Positions 16,959 to 25,624 are shown, counted from the stretch's first letter. The stretch is 64,000 nt of DNA from Micromonospora mirobrigensis (GCF_900091555.1 NZ_FMCX01000005.1:372001-436000), one strand, 5' to 3'. Notes: generated by a model from the sequence alone, not told the origin. Made by a program: numbers and translations.

Positions 16959-18134
16959 TCAGGCCAGGTGGCCGCCGATCTTGGTGTAGCCGCGTAGGAG
17001 GTCGCGGGAGATGATCAGTCGCTGCATCTCGTCGGTGCCCTCGAAGATCCGGTACAACCGGACCTGCCGGTACCAGCGTTCGATCGGCAGTTCCCGGGTG
17101 TAGCCCATGCCGCCGTGGATCTGGAGCACCCGGTCCACCACCCGGTTGACCATGCCGGCGCCGTAGAGCTTGCCGATCGAGGAGGCGTGCCGCGGGTCCA
17201 GGCCCTGGTCGACGGTCCACGCGGAGCGCAGCACCAGCCAGCGGGCGGCCTCCAGCTCGACCTCCGAGTCGGCGATCATCCACTGGATCGCCTGGTTTGT
17301 GCCGATCTTCGCGCCGAACGTCTCCCGGGTGTTGGCCTGGTCGATCGCCATCTGCAACGCCCGCTCGGCGATGCCGATGGCGTGCGACGGAATCGTGTAG
17401 CGGCCCTTGCCGATCCATTCCATCCCCAGCGCGAAACCCTGGCCGAGCTCGCCGAGGATGTTGCGGTGCGGCACGCGTACGCCGTCGAAGACCAGCGCGG
17501 CGGGACCCCCCTCGCCCATCGTCTGGATGAACTCCGACCGCCAGCCCATCGCCCGGTCCACCAGAAACGCCGTGGCGCCGCCGTTGCGGGCGCCCTTGTC
17601 CGGGTCGGTGATCGCGACGACGATGGCGAAGTCGGCGTCGTTGCCTCCGGTGATGAAGGTCTTCTCGCCGTCGAGGACCCAGTCGTCGCCGTCGCGGCGG
17701 GCGCGCAGCCGGATGTTCGCCGCGTCGGAGCCGGCGCCCGGCTCGGTGATGGCGAAGCAGGAGATCCGCTCACCGTCGATGGTGGGGAGCAGGAACTCGC
17801 GTTTCTGCTCCCCGGTGGCGTGGAAGAGGATGTTGTCGGCCTCGCCGCCGAAGCGGAACGGCACGAAGCTGCGGCCCAGTTCGGTCCAGATCAGCGACTG
17901 CATCACGGCGGCCAGGTCCATGCCGCCGTACTCCTCGGGGGTGGCCAACCCCCAGAAGCCGAACTTCTTCGCCCTCAGTTGCAGCTCGCGCAGCTCCGAG
18001 CGCTCCAGGCCGGGCCGGTGGGCGCGCTCGCGACGCAGCACCTCCTGCTCCAGCGGCATCACCTCGCGGGTGATGAACGTCCGGACGGTTTCCCGCACCG
18101 CCCGTTCCTCGTCGGTCAGCGAGAAGTCCACCAT
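16959..18134 (-). CDS. Acyl-CoA dehydrogenase
   Basis: The 391-residue FAD enzyme oxidises acyl-CoA to the 2-enoyl-CoA in fatty-acid or related beta-oxidation. Family signatures are visible: ISCFAITEPGAGSDAANIRL for FAD and substrate binding, HGGMGYTRELPIERWYRQVR and the C-terminal RIFEGTDEMQRLIISRDLL. The catalytic base is expected as Glu in YRIFEGTDE, as in short and medium-chain enzymes. It is divergent from a TetR regulator with an imperfect palindrome between, suggesting lipid-responsive control. Substrate chain length cannot be told. Confidence 0.93.
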   Translation of the reverse strand: MVDFSLTDEERAVRETVRTFITREVMPLEQEVLRRERAHRPGLERSELRELQLRAKKFGFWGLATPEEYGGMDLAAVMQSLIWTELGRSFVPFRFGGEADNILFHATGEQKREFLLPTIDGERISCFAITEPGAGSDAANIRLRARRDGDDWVLDGEKTFITGGNDADFAIVVAITDPDKGARNGGATAFLVDRAMGWRSEFIQTMGEGGPAALVFDGVRVPHRNILGELGQGFALGMEWIGKGRYTIPSHAIGIAERALQMAIDQANTRETFGAKIGTNQAIQWMIADSEVELEAARWLVLRSAWTVDQGLDPRHASSIGKLYGAGMVNRVVDRVLQIHGGMGYTRELPIERWYRQVRLYRIFEGTDEMQRLIISRDLLRGYTKIGGHLA

Positions 18135-18176
18135 GGCCCCTTCCGAAGGGTGTGTCGTGACGGTGCGACCGCCCCT

Positions 18177-18195
18177 AAACTAGCGGCGTAAGTTT
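18177..18195. promoter_or_regulatory. Imperfect palindrome between acyl-CoA dehydrogenase and TetR
   Basis: AAACTAGCGGCGTAAGTTT (18177-18195) has seven of nine symmetric pairs and sits in the divergent promoter region. It shares the core GGCGTAAGTT with the perfect palindrome in front of the desaturase gene at 47.2 kb, hinting that the same or a related fatty-acid-sensing TetR protein binds both. Confidence 0.5.
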
Positions 18196-18281
18196 TCCGG
18201 CGTCCAGACCCAGGCCCGGTCCCGGTCGCCGCCCACCCGCGCCCACCGCCGGGTCCGGCGGCGAACCCACGAGGAGTACGC

Positions 18282-18926
18282 GTGGCCCGACCTCGGCAAC
18301 CCCTGCTGGACCGACGCCGCATCGTCGAGGCCGCCCGGGCGGTGATCGACGGCGAGGGGCTGCCCGCGCTCTCCACCCGCCGGCTCGCCGCCGAGCTCGG
18401 CGTCCAGGGGCCCTCGCTCTACAACCACTTCGCCACCAAGGACGAGATCCTCGACGCGGTGGCCGACAGCGTCACGGCCACGGTGGACACCGCCGCCTTC
18501 GCCACCCTCGACTGGCAGGAGGCGCTGCGGCACTGGGCCTGCTCCTACCGGCGGGCGCTGGCCGCGCACCCGAACATCGTCCCCTACCTGGTGCAGGGCC
18601 CCGGCCGCCGGCCGGCCGCCCTGGCGATGGCCGATACCGTGCACGGCGGACTGGTCCGGGCCGGCTGGTCACCGGCACGGGCCACCCACATCGGCGCGGC
18701 ACTGCGCTACTTCGTGGCCGGCTCCGCCCTCGTCTCGTTCGCCCGCGGCTTCCTCGACGACCCCGAGTTGTACGCCGGGCACCCGCACCTGCACCAGGCA
18801 CACCGGATCGCCGGCCGGCAGCACAGCGTCGACGAGGGCGCCTTCACCCTCGGCCTGGAGGCGCTGCTGCACGGCCTCGCCGCCGAGTACGACCGCAGCG
18901 TCGCGGCGCAGGGGGTCCAGCGGTGA
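18282..18926 (+). CDS. TetR/AcrR family transcriptional regulator
   Basis: The 214-residue repressor has the DNA-binding domain (RRRIVEAARAVIDGEGLPAL, LAAELGVQGPSLYNHFATKD) and a C-terminal domain of the TetR_C_11/33 type. GTG at 18282 follows GAGGAG. It is divergent from the acyl-CoA dehydrogenase and overlaps the downstream alcohol dehydrogenase by 4 nt (GTGA). It therefore probably regulates both flanking oxidoreductases as one lipid or alcohol catabolic unit. Confidence 0.88.
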   Translation: MARPRQPLLDRRRIVEAARAVIDGEGLPALSTRRLAAELGVQGPSLYNHFATKDEILDAVADSVTATVDTAAFATLDWQEALRHWACSYRRALAAHPNIVPYLVQGPGRRPAALAMADTVHGGLVRAGWSPARATHIGAALRYFVAGSALVSFARGFLDDPELYAGHPHLHQAHRIAGRQHSVDEGAFTLGLEALLHGLAAEYDRSVAAQGVQR

Positions 18927-19996
18927 GGGCGCTGGTGGCCCGCGACGACGGCGACCCGCGCGTCGAGCAGGTACGCCTGCCCGCCCCGGGCCCCGGTGAG
19001 CTGCGGGTCCGCATCCGGGCCGCCGGGCTCTGCCACTCCGACCTGTCCATGGTGAACGGCACCATGCCGGTGCCGTTCCCGCTGGTGCTCGGGCACGAGG
19101 CGGCCGGCGTGGTGGCCGGGACCGGTCCCGGCACCACCCTGCCGGTCGGCACCCAGGTGGTGCTCAACTGGGCGCCGGCCTGCCGCGCCTGCTGGTTCTG
19201 CCGGCACGACGAGCCGTGGCTCTGTGCCGCGAACACGGCCCCCGCGGTGCGGCGGGGCGTCACCGCCGAGGGGGAGCCGCTGCACGTCACGCTCGGCCTG
19301 GGCGCGCTCGCCGAGGAGGTGGTGATCCCGCAGGCCGCCGCCGTGCCGGTGCCGGCCGGCCTGCCGGCGGAGTCGGCCGCGCTGCTCGGCTGCGCGGTGC
19401 TCACCGGCTCCGGGGCGGTCCGCAACACCGCCCGGGTCGCCCCGGGCGAGTCGGTGGCGGTGCTCGGCCTGGGCGGGGTGGGGCTGTCGGTGATCACCGC
19501 TGCCCGGGCCGCCGGGGCCACCCCGATCCTCGCCGTCGACGTGGCCGAGGCGAAGCGCGACCTGGCCCTGGCCGCGGGGGCAACCGACTTCCTGCGCTCC
19601 GACGACACCCTGTCCCGCCAGGTGCGGGAGCGCACCGGTGGCCGGGGCGTCGACCACGCCTTCGAGTGCGTCGGCCGCTCCACCACCATCCGGGCGGCCT
19701 GGCGGCTGACCCGGCGCGGGGGAGCGGTCACCGTGGTCGGCATGGGGGGCAAGGACGACCTGCTCACCCTCTCCGCGCTGGACGTCTTCCACTCCGCCCG
19801 TACGCTGCGGTCCTCGGTCTACGGCTCCTCCGACCCGGACCGGGAGGTGCCGGTCCTGGCCCGGGCCGTCGCCGAGGGCACGCTGGACCTGAGCCCGCTG
19901 ATCAGCGGCACCATCGGGCTCGACGAGGCGCCGGCGGCGTTGCGCCGGCTGGCCCGGGGCGAGGGTGCCCGCTGGGTGGTCACCTTCCCGGGGTGA
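18923..19996 (+). CDS. Zinc-dependent alcohol dehydrogenase (MDR family)
   Basis: The 357-residue medium-chain dehydrogenase has catalytic zinc ligands visible as Cys in AAGLCHSDLS and His in VLGHEAAG. The structural zinc lobe is CRACWFCRHDEPWLC with four Cys. The nucleotide-binding domain has VAVLGLGGVGLSVI and an acidic residue after the second strand (LAVDVAEAKRD), predicting NAD(H). The first Cys-x-His-Ser-Asp layout resembles class III/mycothiol-dependent formaldehyde dehydrogenase relatives, but the exact substrate is unknown. It is translationally coupled to the upstream TetR gene. Confidence 0.9.
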   Translation: MRALVARDDGDPRVEQVRLPAPGPGELRVRIRAAGLCHSDLSMVNGTMPVPFPLVLGHEAAGVVAGTGPGTTLPVGTQVVLNWAPACRACWFCRHDEPWLCAANTAPAVRRGVTAEGEPLHVTLGLGALAEEVVIPQAAAVPVPAGLPAESAALLGCAVLTGSGAVRNTARVAPGESVAVLGLGGVGLSVITAARAAGATPILAVDVAEAKRDLALAAGATDFLRSDDTLSRQVRERTGGRGVDHAFECVGRSTTIRAAWRLTRRGGAVTVVGMGGKDDLLTLSALDVFHSARTLRSSVYGSSDPDREVPVLARAVAEGTLDLSPLISGTIGLDEAPAALRRLARGEGARWVVTFPG

Positions 19997-20076
19997 GCAC
20001 GCGGCGCCGGCGCGGGTGGACCGGCCACATGTGGGCGTCGGTCGATGTGTTGCGGCTCCGGTGACCGGGTTGTCCG

Positions 20077-20105
20077 CGGGCCCGTTCCTATGGGGAGCGG
20101 GCCCG
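20077..20105 (+). terminator. Hairpin after the alcohol dehydrogenase
   Basis: CGGGCCCG (20077-20084) pairs with a second copy (20098-20105) across 13 nt, about 80 nt after the stop codon. The arms are self-complementary, so other pairings are possible. Confidence 0.5.
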
Positions 20106-20187
20106 TCCGACGCCGGGCGAATGTGTGGGGCATCGACATGGCTCGGCTCCGTCGCCCCACCGTAGGTTTCCAGCACGCGACGGCCCT

Positions 20188-20201
20188 GTGACCACGGTCA
20201 C
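20188..20201 (+). promoter_or_regulatory. Perfect 14-bp palindrome upstream of the liv operon
   Basis: GTGACCACGGTCAC lies 39 nt before the first start codon of the ABC importer operon. It is a good operator candidate for a dimeric regulator, for example of GntR, Lrp or TetR type. No such regulator gene is adjacent, so control would be in trans. Confidence 0.45.
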
Positions 20202-20240
20202 CGACCTGGCCGCCGCCCTGCACCTGCGGAGGATGTGGCG

Positions 20241-21002
20241 ATGGCCGGGCGAGCGCTCCTGTCGGCCCGCGGGCTGACCCGCGACTTCCGGGGCTTCCGG
20301 GCCGTCGACCAGGTCGACCTCGACGTCGCCGCGGAGAGCGTGCACGCCCTGGTGGGCCCGAACGGCGCCGGCAAGACCACCCTGTTCAACCTGCTCACCG
20401 GCTTTCTGCCGCCGACCGCCGGCACGATCGAGCTGGCCGGCCGGGACGTCACCGGCCTGCCGCCGGAACGGGTCGCCCGGCTCGGCGTGGCCCGCTCGTT
20501 CCAGATCACCAGCCTCTTCCCGCAGCTCTCCGCCCGGGAGCACGTGGAGTTGGCGTTGCAGAGCCCGAGCGGGCTGGGCTGGCGGTTCTGGCGCTCGGCT
20601 AAGCTGATGGGCCGCTACCGCGAGCGGGCCGACGAACTGCTGGACATGGTCGGCCTGGCCGAGCTGGCCGAGGTGCCCGCCGAGGCGCTCGCGTACGGGC
20701 GCAAGCGGGCCCTGGAGCTGGCCATCGCGCTCGCCCTGGACCCGAAGGTGCTGCTGCTCGACGAGCCCACCGCCGGGATGGGGCTGGAGGACGTCGACCG
20801 CACCGTCGAGCTGATCACCCGGGTCCGGCGGGGCCGCACCGTGGTGATGGTCGAGCACAACATGAGCGTCGTGGGCCGCCTCGCCGACACCGTCACCGTG
20901 CTCCAGGCCGGCACGGTCCTGGTCGAGGGGCCCTACGAGCAGGTCCGCGCCGACGAGCGGGTCATCACCGCCTACCTGGGAGCCACCGATGCTGCGCATT
21001 GA
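20241..21002 (+). CDS. livG: Branched-chain amino acid-type ABC transporter ATP-binding protein (LivG-like)
   Basis: The 253-residue ATPase is the first gene of a five-gene importer operon. Walker A VGPNGAGKTTLFNLLTG, signature-like LAYGRKRALELAIALALDP and Walker B VLLLDEPTAGMG match LivG. The helical-domain stretch PPERVARLGVARSFQITSLF is characteristic of the family. The ATG at 20241 is favoured because GGAGGA ends 7 nt before it; the in-frame GTG at 20235 would overlap the ribosome site. It overlaps the next ATPase gene by 14 nt. Confidence 0.9.
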   Translation: MAGRALLSARGLTRDFRGFRAVDQVDLDVAAESVHALVGPNGAGKTTLFNLLTGFLPPTAGTIELAGRDVTGLPPERVARLGVARSFQITSLFPQLSAREHVELALQSPSGLGWRFWRSAKLMGRYRERADELLDMVGLAELAEVPAEALAYGRKRALELAIALALDPKVLLLDEPTAGMGLEDVDRTVELITRVRRGRTVVMVEHNMSVVGRLADTVTVLQAGTVLVEGPYEQVRADERVITAYLGATDAAH

Positions 21003-21681
21003 CAACCTCTCCGCCTCCTACGGCGAGGCGCAGGTGCTGCGGGAGGCGAGCCTGGAGGTGGCCCCCGGCGAGGTGGTCACCCTGGTCGGCCGCAACGGCG
21101 CCGGCAAGTCCACGCTGCTGCGCTGCGTGATGGGGCTGCACCCCGACCAGCGGGGGACGGTCAGCCTCGACGGTCGGGACCTCACCCGGCTGCCGGCGTA
21201 CCGGCGGGCCCGGCTCGGGCTCGGCTGGGTGCCCGACGACCGCGGCGCGTACGCCACGCTCACCGTGACCGAGAACCTGACCCTGCCGCCCCGGGTCGGC
21301 CCCGACCCGTGGTCGCTCGAGCGGGTCTACGAGGCGTTCCCCGCCCTGTACACCCGGCGGGACTCGCCGGCCACCAAGCTCTCCGGCGGGGAGCAGCAGA
21401 TGCTCGCCCTGGCCCGGGTGCTGCGGATGGGCGCCCGGATGCTGCTCTGCGACGAGCCCACCGAGGGGCTGTCGCCGCTGCTCGTGCAGCAGGTCGGCGA
21501 CCTGCTGCGGGAGGCCAAGCGGCACGGGGTGACCGTGCTGCTGGTGGAGCAGAACCTGCACTTCGCCACCGGCGTCGCCGACCGGCACTACCTGCTGGCC
21601 GAGGGACGGGTCGTGGAGGCGATGGACAACTCCGAGGTGCGCTCGCGGGAGCGCGAGCTGCTGGCGTACCTCGGGATCTGA
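20989..21681 (+). CDS. livF: Branched-chain amino acid-type ABC transporter ATP-binding protein (LivF-like)
   Basis: The 230-residue second ATPase has Walker A LVGRNGAGKSTLLRCVMGL, signature LSGGEQQMLALARVL and Walker B LLCDEPTEGLSP, the last typical of LivF. VPDDRGAYATLTVTENL is also LivF-like. It heterodimerises with the upstream ATPase to drive LivHM. Its ATG lies inside the end of the preceding gene, so translation is coupled. A short AT-rich run (AATTTTT) follows the stop. Confidence 0.9.
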   Translation: MLRIDNLSASYGEAQVLREASLEVAPGEVVTLVGRNGAGKSTLLRCVMGLHPDQRGTVSLDGRDLTRLPAYRRARLGLGWVPDDRGAYATLTVTENLTLPPRVGPDPWSLERVYEAFPALYTRRDSPATKLSGGEQQMLALARVLRMGARMLLCDEPTEGLSPLLVQQVGDLLREAKRHGVTVLLVEQNLHFATGVADRHYLLAEGRVVEAMDNSEVRSRERELLAYLGI

Positions 21682-21734
21682 ATTTTTCAACGGCACATCG
21701 AACCGCGCGTCGGCGCGGATGTGGAGGGATCGGC

Positions 21735-22979
21735 ATGCGCAGAACCGCAGGTCTGGCGGCGGCGTCCGCCGTCGCGCTGCTCGCCGCCGGATGCGGCGGC
21801 GGAGGCCCGGCCGGGTCGGGTGACTCCAAGCTGACCGACGACAGGGTCGTGCTGGGTGTCCTCAACGACCAGTCCGGGGTGTACGCGGACGTGTCGGGCA
21901 AGAACTCGGTGAAGGCCGTGGAGATGGCGATCGCCGACTTCAAGGCCAAGTACGGCGACAAGGCGGTGACGAAGAACATCAGCGTCGAGTCCGCCGACCA
22001 CCAGAACAAGCCCGACATCGCCAACACCAAGGCGGCCGAGCTCTACGACCGCAAGGGCGTCGACGCGATCCTCGACGTGCCGACCTCGTCGGCGGCCCTG
22101 AAGGTGGCCGACGTGGCCAAGGCGAAGAAGAAGCTCTATTTCAACATCACCGGCGCCACGACCGCGCTGACCGGGGCGTCGTGCAACAGGTACACCTTCC
22201 ACTACGCGTACGACAGCTACATGCTGGCCCACGGCACCGGCACCCAGGCCACCCAGCAGGGCGCGAAGAACTGGTACATCGTCTACCCGGACTATGCGTT
22301 CGGTCAGGACATGGAGAAGAAGTTCTCTGCGGCCGTCGAGGGCGCGGGCGGAAAGATCGTCGGCAAGGACGCCACCCCGTTCCCGAACGACAACTTCTCC
22401 ACCTTCCTGCTGAAGGCGCCGACGCTGAACCCGAAGCCGGACACCCTGGGCACCATGCAGGCCGGCGGTGACCTGGTCAACCTGGTGAAGCAGTACAACG
22501 AGTTCAAGCTGCGGGACAAGGGCGTCGGGCTGGCCGTCGGCCTGATGTTCCTCACCGACATCCACTCGCTGACCCCGGCCGCGCTGGCCGGCACCACCTA
22601 CACCGACGCCTGGTACTGGAACTTCGACCAGCAGAACCGCCAGTGGGCGGACCGGTTCCTGTCCGAGACCGGTACCCGGCCCACCTTCGCGCACGCGGCC
22701 AACTACTCCGCCGCCATGCAGTACCTGGAGGCGGTGCAGGCGGCCGGCACCGACGACGCCGACACGGTGGTGAAGGGCCTGGAGGGCAAGGAGATCAACG
22801 ACGTCTTCCTGCGCAACGGCAAGATCCGCGCCGAGGACCACCGGGTCGTCCACGACGCCTACCTGGCCCAGGTCAAGCCGCAGGCCGAGGTCAAGGAGGA
22901 CTGGGACTACGTGAAGATCCTCAAGACCATCCCGGCGGCCGAGGCGTTCGCGCAGCCGTCCGGCGACTGCAAGATGTGA
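21735..22979 (+). CDS. ABC transporter substrate-binding lipoprotein (LivK-like)
   Basis: The 414-residue receptor has a lipoprotein signal, MRRTAGLAAASAVALLAAGC, with lipobox Cys20. The mature part is a type I periplasmic-binding fold (VVLGVLNDQSGVYADVSGKN and later AKNWYIVYPDYAFGQDM). It would capture the ligand outside the membrane and deliver it to LivHM. GGAGGG precedes the ATG at 21735. The family binds branched-chain amino acids, but close variants take amides, urea or aromatic acids, so the ligand is open. A small hairpin (about 21703-21718) lies just upstream and may tune expression relative to livF. Confidence 0.9.
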   Translation: MRRTAGLAAASAVALLAAGCGGGGPAGSGDSKLTDDRVVLGVLNDQSGVYADVSGKNSVKAVEMAIADFKAKYGDKAVTKNISVESADHQNKPDIANTKAAELYDRKGVDAILDVPTSSAALKVADVAKAKKKLYFNITGATTALTGASCNRYTFHYAYDSYMLAHGTGTQATQQGAKNWYIVYPDYAFGQDMEKKFSAAVEGAGGKIVGKDATPFPNDNFSTFLLKAPTLNPKPDTLGTMQAGGDLVNLVKQYNEFKLRDKGVGLAVGLMFLTDIHSLTPAALAGTTYTDAWYWNFDQQNRQWADRFLSETGTRPTFAHAANYSAAMQYLEAVQAAGTDDADTVVKGLEGKEINDVFLRNGKIRAEDHRVVHDAYLAQVKPQAEVKEDWDYVKILKTIPAAEAFAQPSGDCKM

Positions 22980-22986
22980 CGCGACC

Positions 22987-23868
22987 ATGACCGGTTTCCT
23001 TCAGCACACGTTCGACGGGCTGGTGAACGGGGCGTTCTACGCCCTGCTCGCCCTCGGCCTGGCGGTCATCTTCGGGATGCTGCGCGTGGTCAACTTCGCC
23101 CACGGCGCCTTCTACATGCTCGGCGCGATGGGGGCGTACGTCCTGCTGACCGAGTTCGGGGTGCCGTTCTGGTGGGCGTTGGTGATCATGCCGGTGCTGC
23201 TGGGGGCGCTGGGCATGGCGCTGGAGCGGGCCTTCGTGCACCGGTTGGCGCAGCTCGACCCGCTCTACAACTTCCTGCTCACCTTCGGCCTCACCCTCAT
23301 CCTCCAGGACCTGGTGAAGTCCCGGTACGGCGTGCAGTCCATCCCTTACGCCACCCCCGGCGAGCTGGGCGGCTCGGTCGACCTGGGGCTGTTCGACTTC
23401 CCGACCTACCGGGTGTTCGTGCTGGTCTTCGCCGTCGCGATCTGCGTCGGGGTGTGGTGGCTGCTCACCCACAGCCGGGTCGGCATGGTGGTGCGGGCCG
23501 CGACCGAGCGTCCGGAGCTGACCCGGGCGTTCGGGATCAACGTGGGACGGTGGGTGACCCCGGTCTTCGGCTTCGGCATCGCGCTGGCCGGGCTGGCCGG
23601 GGTCCTCGCCGCCCCGATGCGGGCGGTGAACCCGCTGATGGGCGCCGACCTGATCATCGTGGTCTTCGCGGTGGTGGTGATCGGTGGTCTGGGCTCGATC
23701 TTCGGGTCGGTGGCCGCCGGGTTCGGCATCGGCCTGGTCCAGGCATGGGGGGTGGTCTACCTGGCCGACTGGCCGATCCTGTCGCAGACCCTGGTGTTCA
23801 TCGTGATGGCGGCCGTGCTGATGTGGCGCCCGGCCGGGCTGTTCGGGCGTGAGGAGGCACCGGCATGA
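22987..23868 (+). CDS. livH: Branched-chain amino acid-type ABC transporter permease (LivH-like)
   Basis: The 293-residue membrane protein has about eight helices and the LivH signature LAVIFGMLRVVNFAHGAFYM. The cytosolic coupling region VVRAATERPELTRAFGIN contacts the ATPases. It begins 8 nt after the receptor gene stop and overlaps the livM-like gene by 4 nt (ATGA). It functions as a heterodimer with the next permease. Confidence 0.92.
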   Translation: MTGFLQHTFDGLVNGAFYALLALGLAVIFGMLRVVNFAHGAFYMLGAMGAYVLLTEFGVPFWWALVIMPVLLGALGMALERAFVHRLAQLDPLYNFLLTFGLTLILQDLVKSRYGVQSIPYATPGELGGSVDLGLFDFPTYRVFVLVFAVAICVGVWWLLTHSRVGMVVRAATERPELTRAFGINVGRWVTPVFGFGIALAGLAGVLAAPMRAVNPLMGADLIIVVFAVVVIGGLGSIFGSVAAGFGIGLVQAWGVVYLADWPILSQTLVFIVMAAVLMWRPAGLFGREEAPA

Positions 23869-24881
23869 GCACTGCGGTCGACAGCGAACCCGGCGCGCGG
23901 CAGGGGCCGGCCCGCTCGGGGCTGGTCGCCGTGGCCCGGGCCCCCTGGTGGGTGCGGTACGCGCTGCTCGCGGCCGGGCTGGTGGTGGCCCTCTGGCTGC
24001 CCAACGGCCTGTATCCGGCGGTGGCGGTGGACATCCTGTGCTGGGCGCTCTTCGCGGTCTCGGTGGACCTGCTGCTCGGCTTCACCGGGCTGATGTCCTT
24101 CGGCCACGCGGCGTTCTGGGGCACGTCGGCGTACGTCGCCGGGATCGTGGCGATCGAGGCCGGCCTGCCGTTCCCGCTCGCGGTGCTGACCGGTGCGCTG
24201 GCCGCGGCGGTGATCGCCGTGCCGATCGGCTACCTCGCGGTGAAGCGGACCGGGATCTACTTCGCGATGGTCACGCTGGCCTTCGCCCAGATGATCTACT
24301 ACGTCGCCAACAAGTGGGGCACGGTCACCGGTGGCGAGAACGGCCTCCAGGCGGTGCCGCGCGAGCTCGGCGGGATGGACCTGACCGACGAGTACTACTT
24401 CTACTACGCGGCGCTGCCGATCACCGTGCTCGGGCTCTGGGCCGCCTGGCGGATCGTGAACTCGCCCTTCGGTCGGGTGCTGGTCGGCATCCGGGACAAC
24501 CCGGCCCGGGCCCGGGCGCTGGGCTACCCGGTGCACCGCTACAAGCTGACCGCGTTCGTGCTGTCGGCGTTCCTGGCCGGGCTGGGCGGCGGGCTCTACG
24601 TGATGGGCCACCAGTTCGTCTCGCTGGACGCGCTGCACTGGACCACCTCCGGCAAGGCGGTCGTCGTGGTGGTCCTCGGCGGGATCGGCACCCTCTGGGG
24701 CGGGGTGGTCGGCGCGGGACTGCTGGTCCGCCTGGAGGACTGGTTGTCGTTCTCCGGCTTCGAGCAGATCGGCCTGGTGACCGGCGCGATCTTCGTGCTG
24801 GCGGTCGTGCTGTTCCGCAAGGGCATCTGGGGCAGCGCGGCGGCCGTGGCCGCCCGGTGGTCGGCCGGTCGCGGCAAGTAG
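23865..24881 (+). CDS. livM: Branched-chain amino acid-type ABC transporter permease (LivM-like)
   Basis: The 338-residue partner permease has the conserved LLLGFTGLMSFGHAAFWGTS and the coupling segment VGIRDNPARARALGYPVHRY. About ten membrane helices are seen after a ~35-residue cytosolic N-terminus. It completes the importer set G-F-K-H-M. No terminator is obvious before the next gene, whose likely start is 78 nt away. Confidence 0.92.
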   Translation: MSTAVDSEPGARQGPARSGLVAVARAPWWVRYALLAAGLVVALWLPNGLYPAVAVDILCWALFAVSVDLLLGFTGLMSFGHAAFWGTSAYVAGIVAIEAGLPFPLAVLTGALAAAVIAVPIGYLAVKRTGIYFAMVTLAFAQMIYYVANKWGTVTGGENGLQAVPRELGGMDLTDEYYFYYAALPITVLGLWAAWRIVNSPFGRVLVGIRDNPARARALGYPVHRYKLTAFVLSAFLAGLGGGLYVMGHQFVSLDALHWTTSGKAVVVVVLGGIGTLWGGVVGAGLLVRLEDWLSFSGFEQIGLVTGAIFVLAVVLFRKGIWGSAAAVAARWSAGRGK

Positions 24882-24958
24882 TCACCCGCCGGGCGCATCC
24901 GTTCCGCGCCCTCCGGACGAACCCCCTGGTAGTGGTCGTCTACCCGGGGGTACGTCTG

Positions 24959-25573
24959 GTGCTGACTCTTCCGCTGCCGGCCGAGGCCGCCGAGGCGGCG
25001 CGCAAGCGGCTGTCGCTGGCCGCCGAGGACCTGGACGGCAGCCGGGTCGCGGCGGAGGTCCTCGACCTGGCCGCCGGTCACGGCGTGCCGGCGCTCTGGG
25101 AGCAGGTCTGCCTGCCGGTGCTGGCCGCCCTGCCCGGGCACACCGGCGGTGAGGTCGCCGTCGAGCACGCGCTCTCCGAGGGGATCCGGGTCGGGCTCGA
25201 CGTGCACCGCCGCGAGCCCGGCCGGCAACTGCCCACCGGTGGGGTGCTGCTCGCCGGCGCCGAGCAGGAGCTGCACTGCCTGGGCCTGCACGCGCTCGCC
25301 GCCGCGCTGCGCGAGCGGGGCCGGGGCTGCCTGCACCTGGGGGCGGCGCTGCCCTGGCCGGCGCTGGCCGACGCGGTGACGAGGGCCCGGCCGCGTACCG
25401 TCGTGCTCTGGGCGCAGACCCCGGTGACCGGGCGTGCGCACCGGCTGCTGCGCTTCGCCCGCGACGTTCCCGGGGTACGCGTGCACGCCGCCGGCCCGGG
25501 CTGGATCGAGCCCTTCCCGCCGCCGTCGCCCCGACTGACCTCCCTCCCCGCGGCCGTCGCCGCCTGCCTGTAA
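24959..25573 (+). CDS. Orphan cobalamin-binding-domain-like protein (MerR/CarH C-terminal half without DNA-binding domain)
   Basis: The ~204-residue protein matches the C-terminal region of MerR-type B12-binding regulators: a helical module with LEVQ-style spacing around ALWEQVCLPVLAALPGHTGG and EVAVEHALSEGIRVGL, then a Rossmann-like half with EQELHCLGLHALAAALRERG and CLHLGAALPW. The Glu-His pair in AVEHALSE and E-L-H of the binding loop are kept. The Trp of the photosensor W-x9-EH motif is absent. There is no winged helix upstream; livM occupies that space. GTG at 24959 lies 7 nt after GGGGGT; GTG 24932 is an alternative. Its stop codon TAA is the first base triplet of a repeat element. Confidence 0.6.
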   Translation: MLTLPLPAEAAEAARKRLSLAAEDLDGSRVAAEVLDLAAGHGVPALWEQVCLPVLAALPGHTGGEVAVEHALSEGIRVGLDVHRREPGRQLPTGGVLLAGAEQELHCLGLHALAAALRERGRGCLHLGAALPWPALADAVTRARPRTVVLWAQTPVTGRAHRLLRFARDVPGVRVHAAGPGWIEPFPPPSPRLTSLPAAVAACL

Positions 25574-25624
25574 GGAAGGGCCCCCTCTTAACGCTTTTCG
25601 TATAGCAGGGGCCCCTTCTTAACG
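25571..25624. repeat. Double-palindrome intergenic repeat, copy 1
   Basis: Two ~23-nt palindromic halves (TAAGGAAGGGCCCCCTCTTA and the half ending AGGGGCCCCTTCTTAACG) are separated by a short T/C-rich spacer. The first TAA is the stop codon of the cobalamin-domain gene, and the TTA at 25619-25621 is the stop of the convergent TetR gene. Copies 2 and 3 lie at 53111 and 53793. Each half can fold as a hairpin, so it probably also terminates both genes. Confidence 0.85.
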
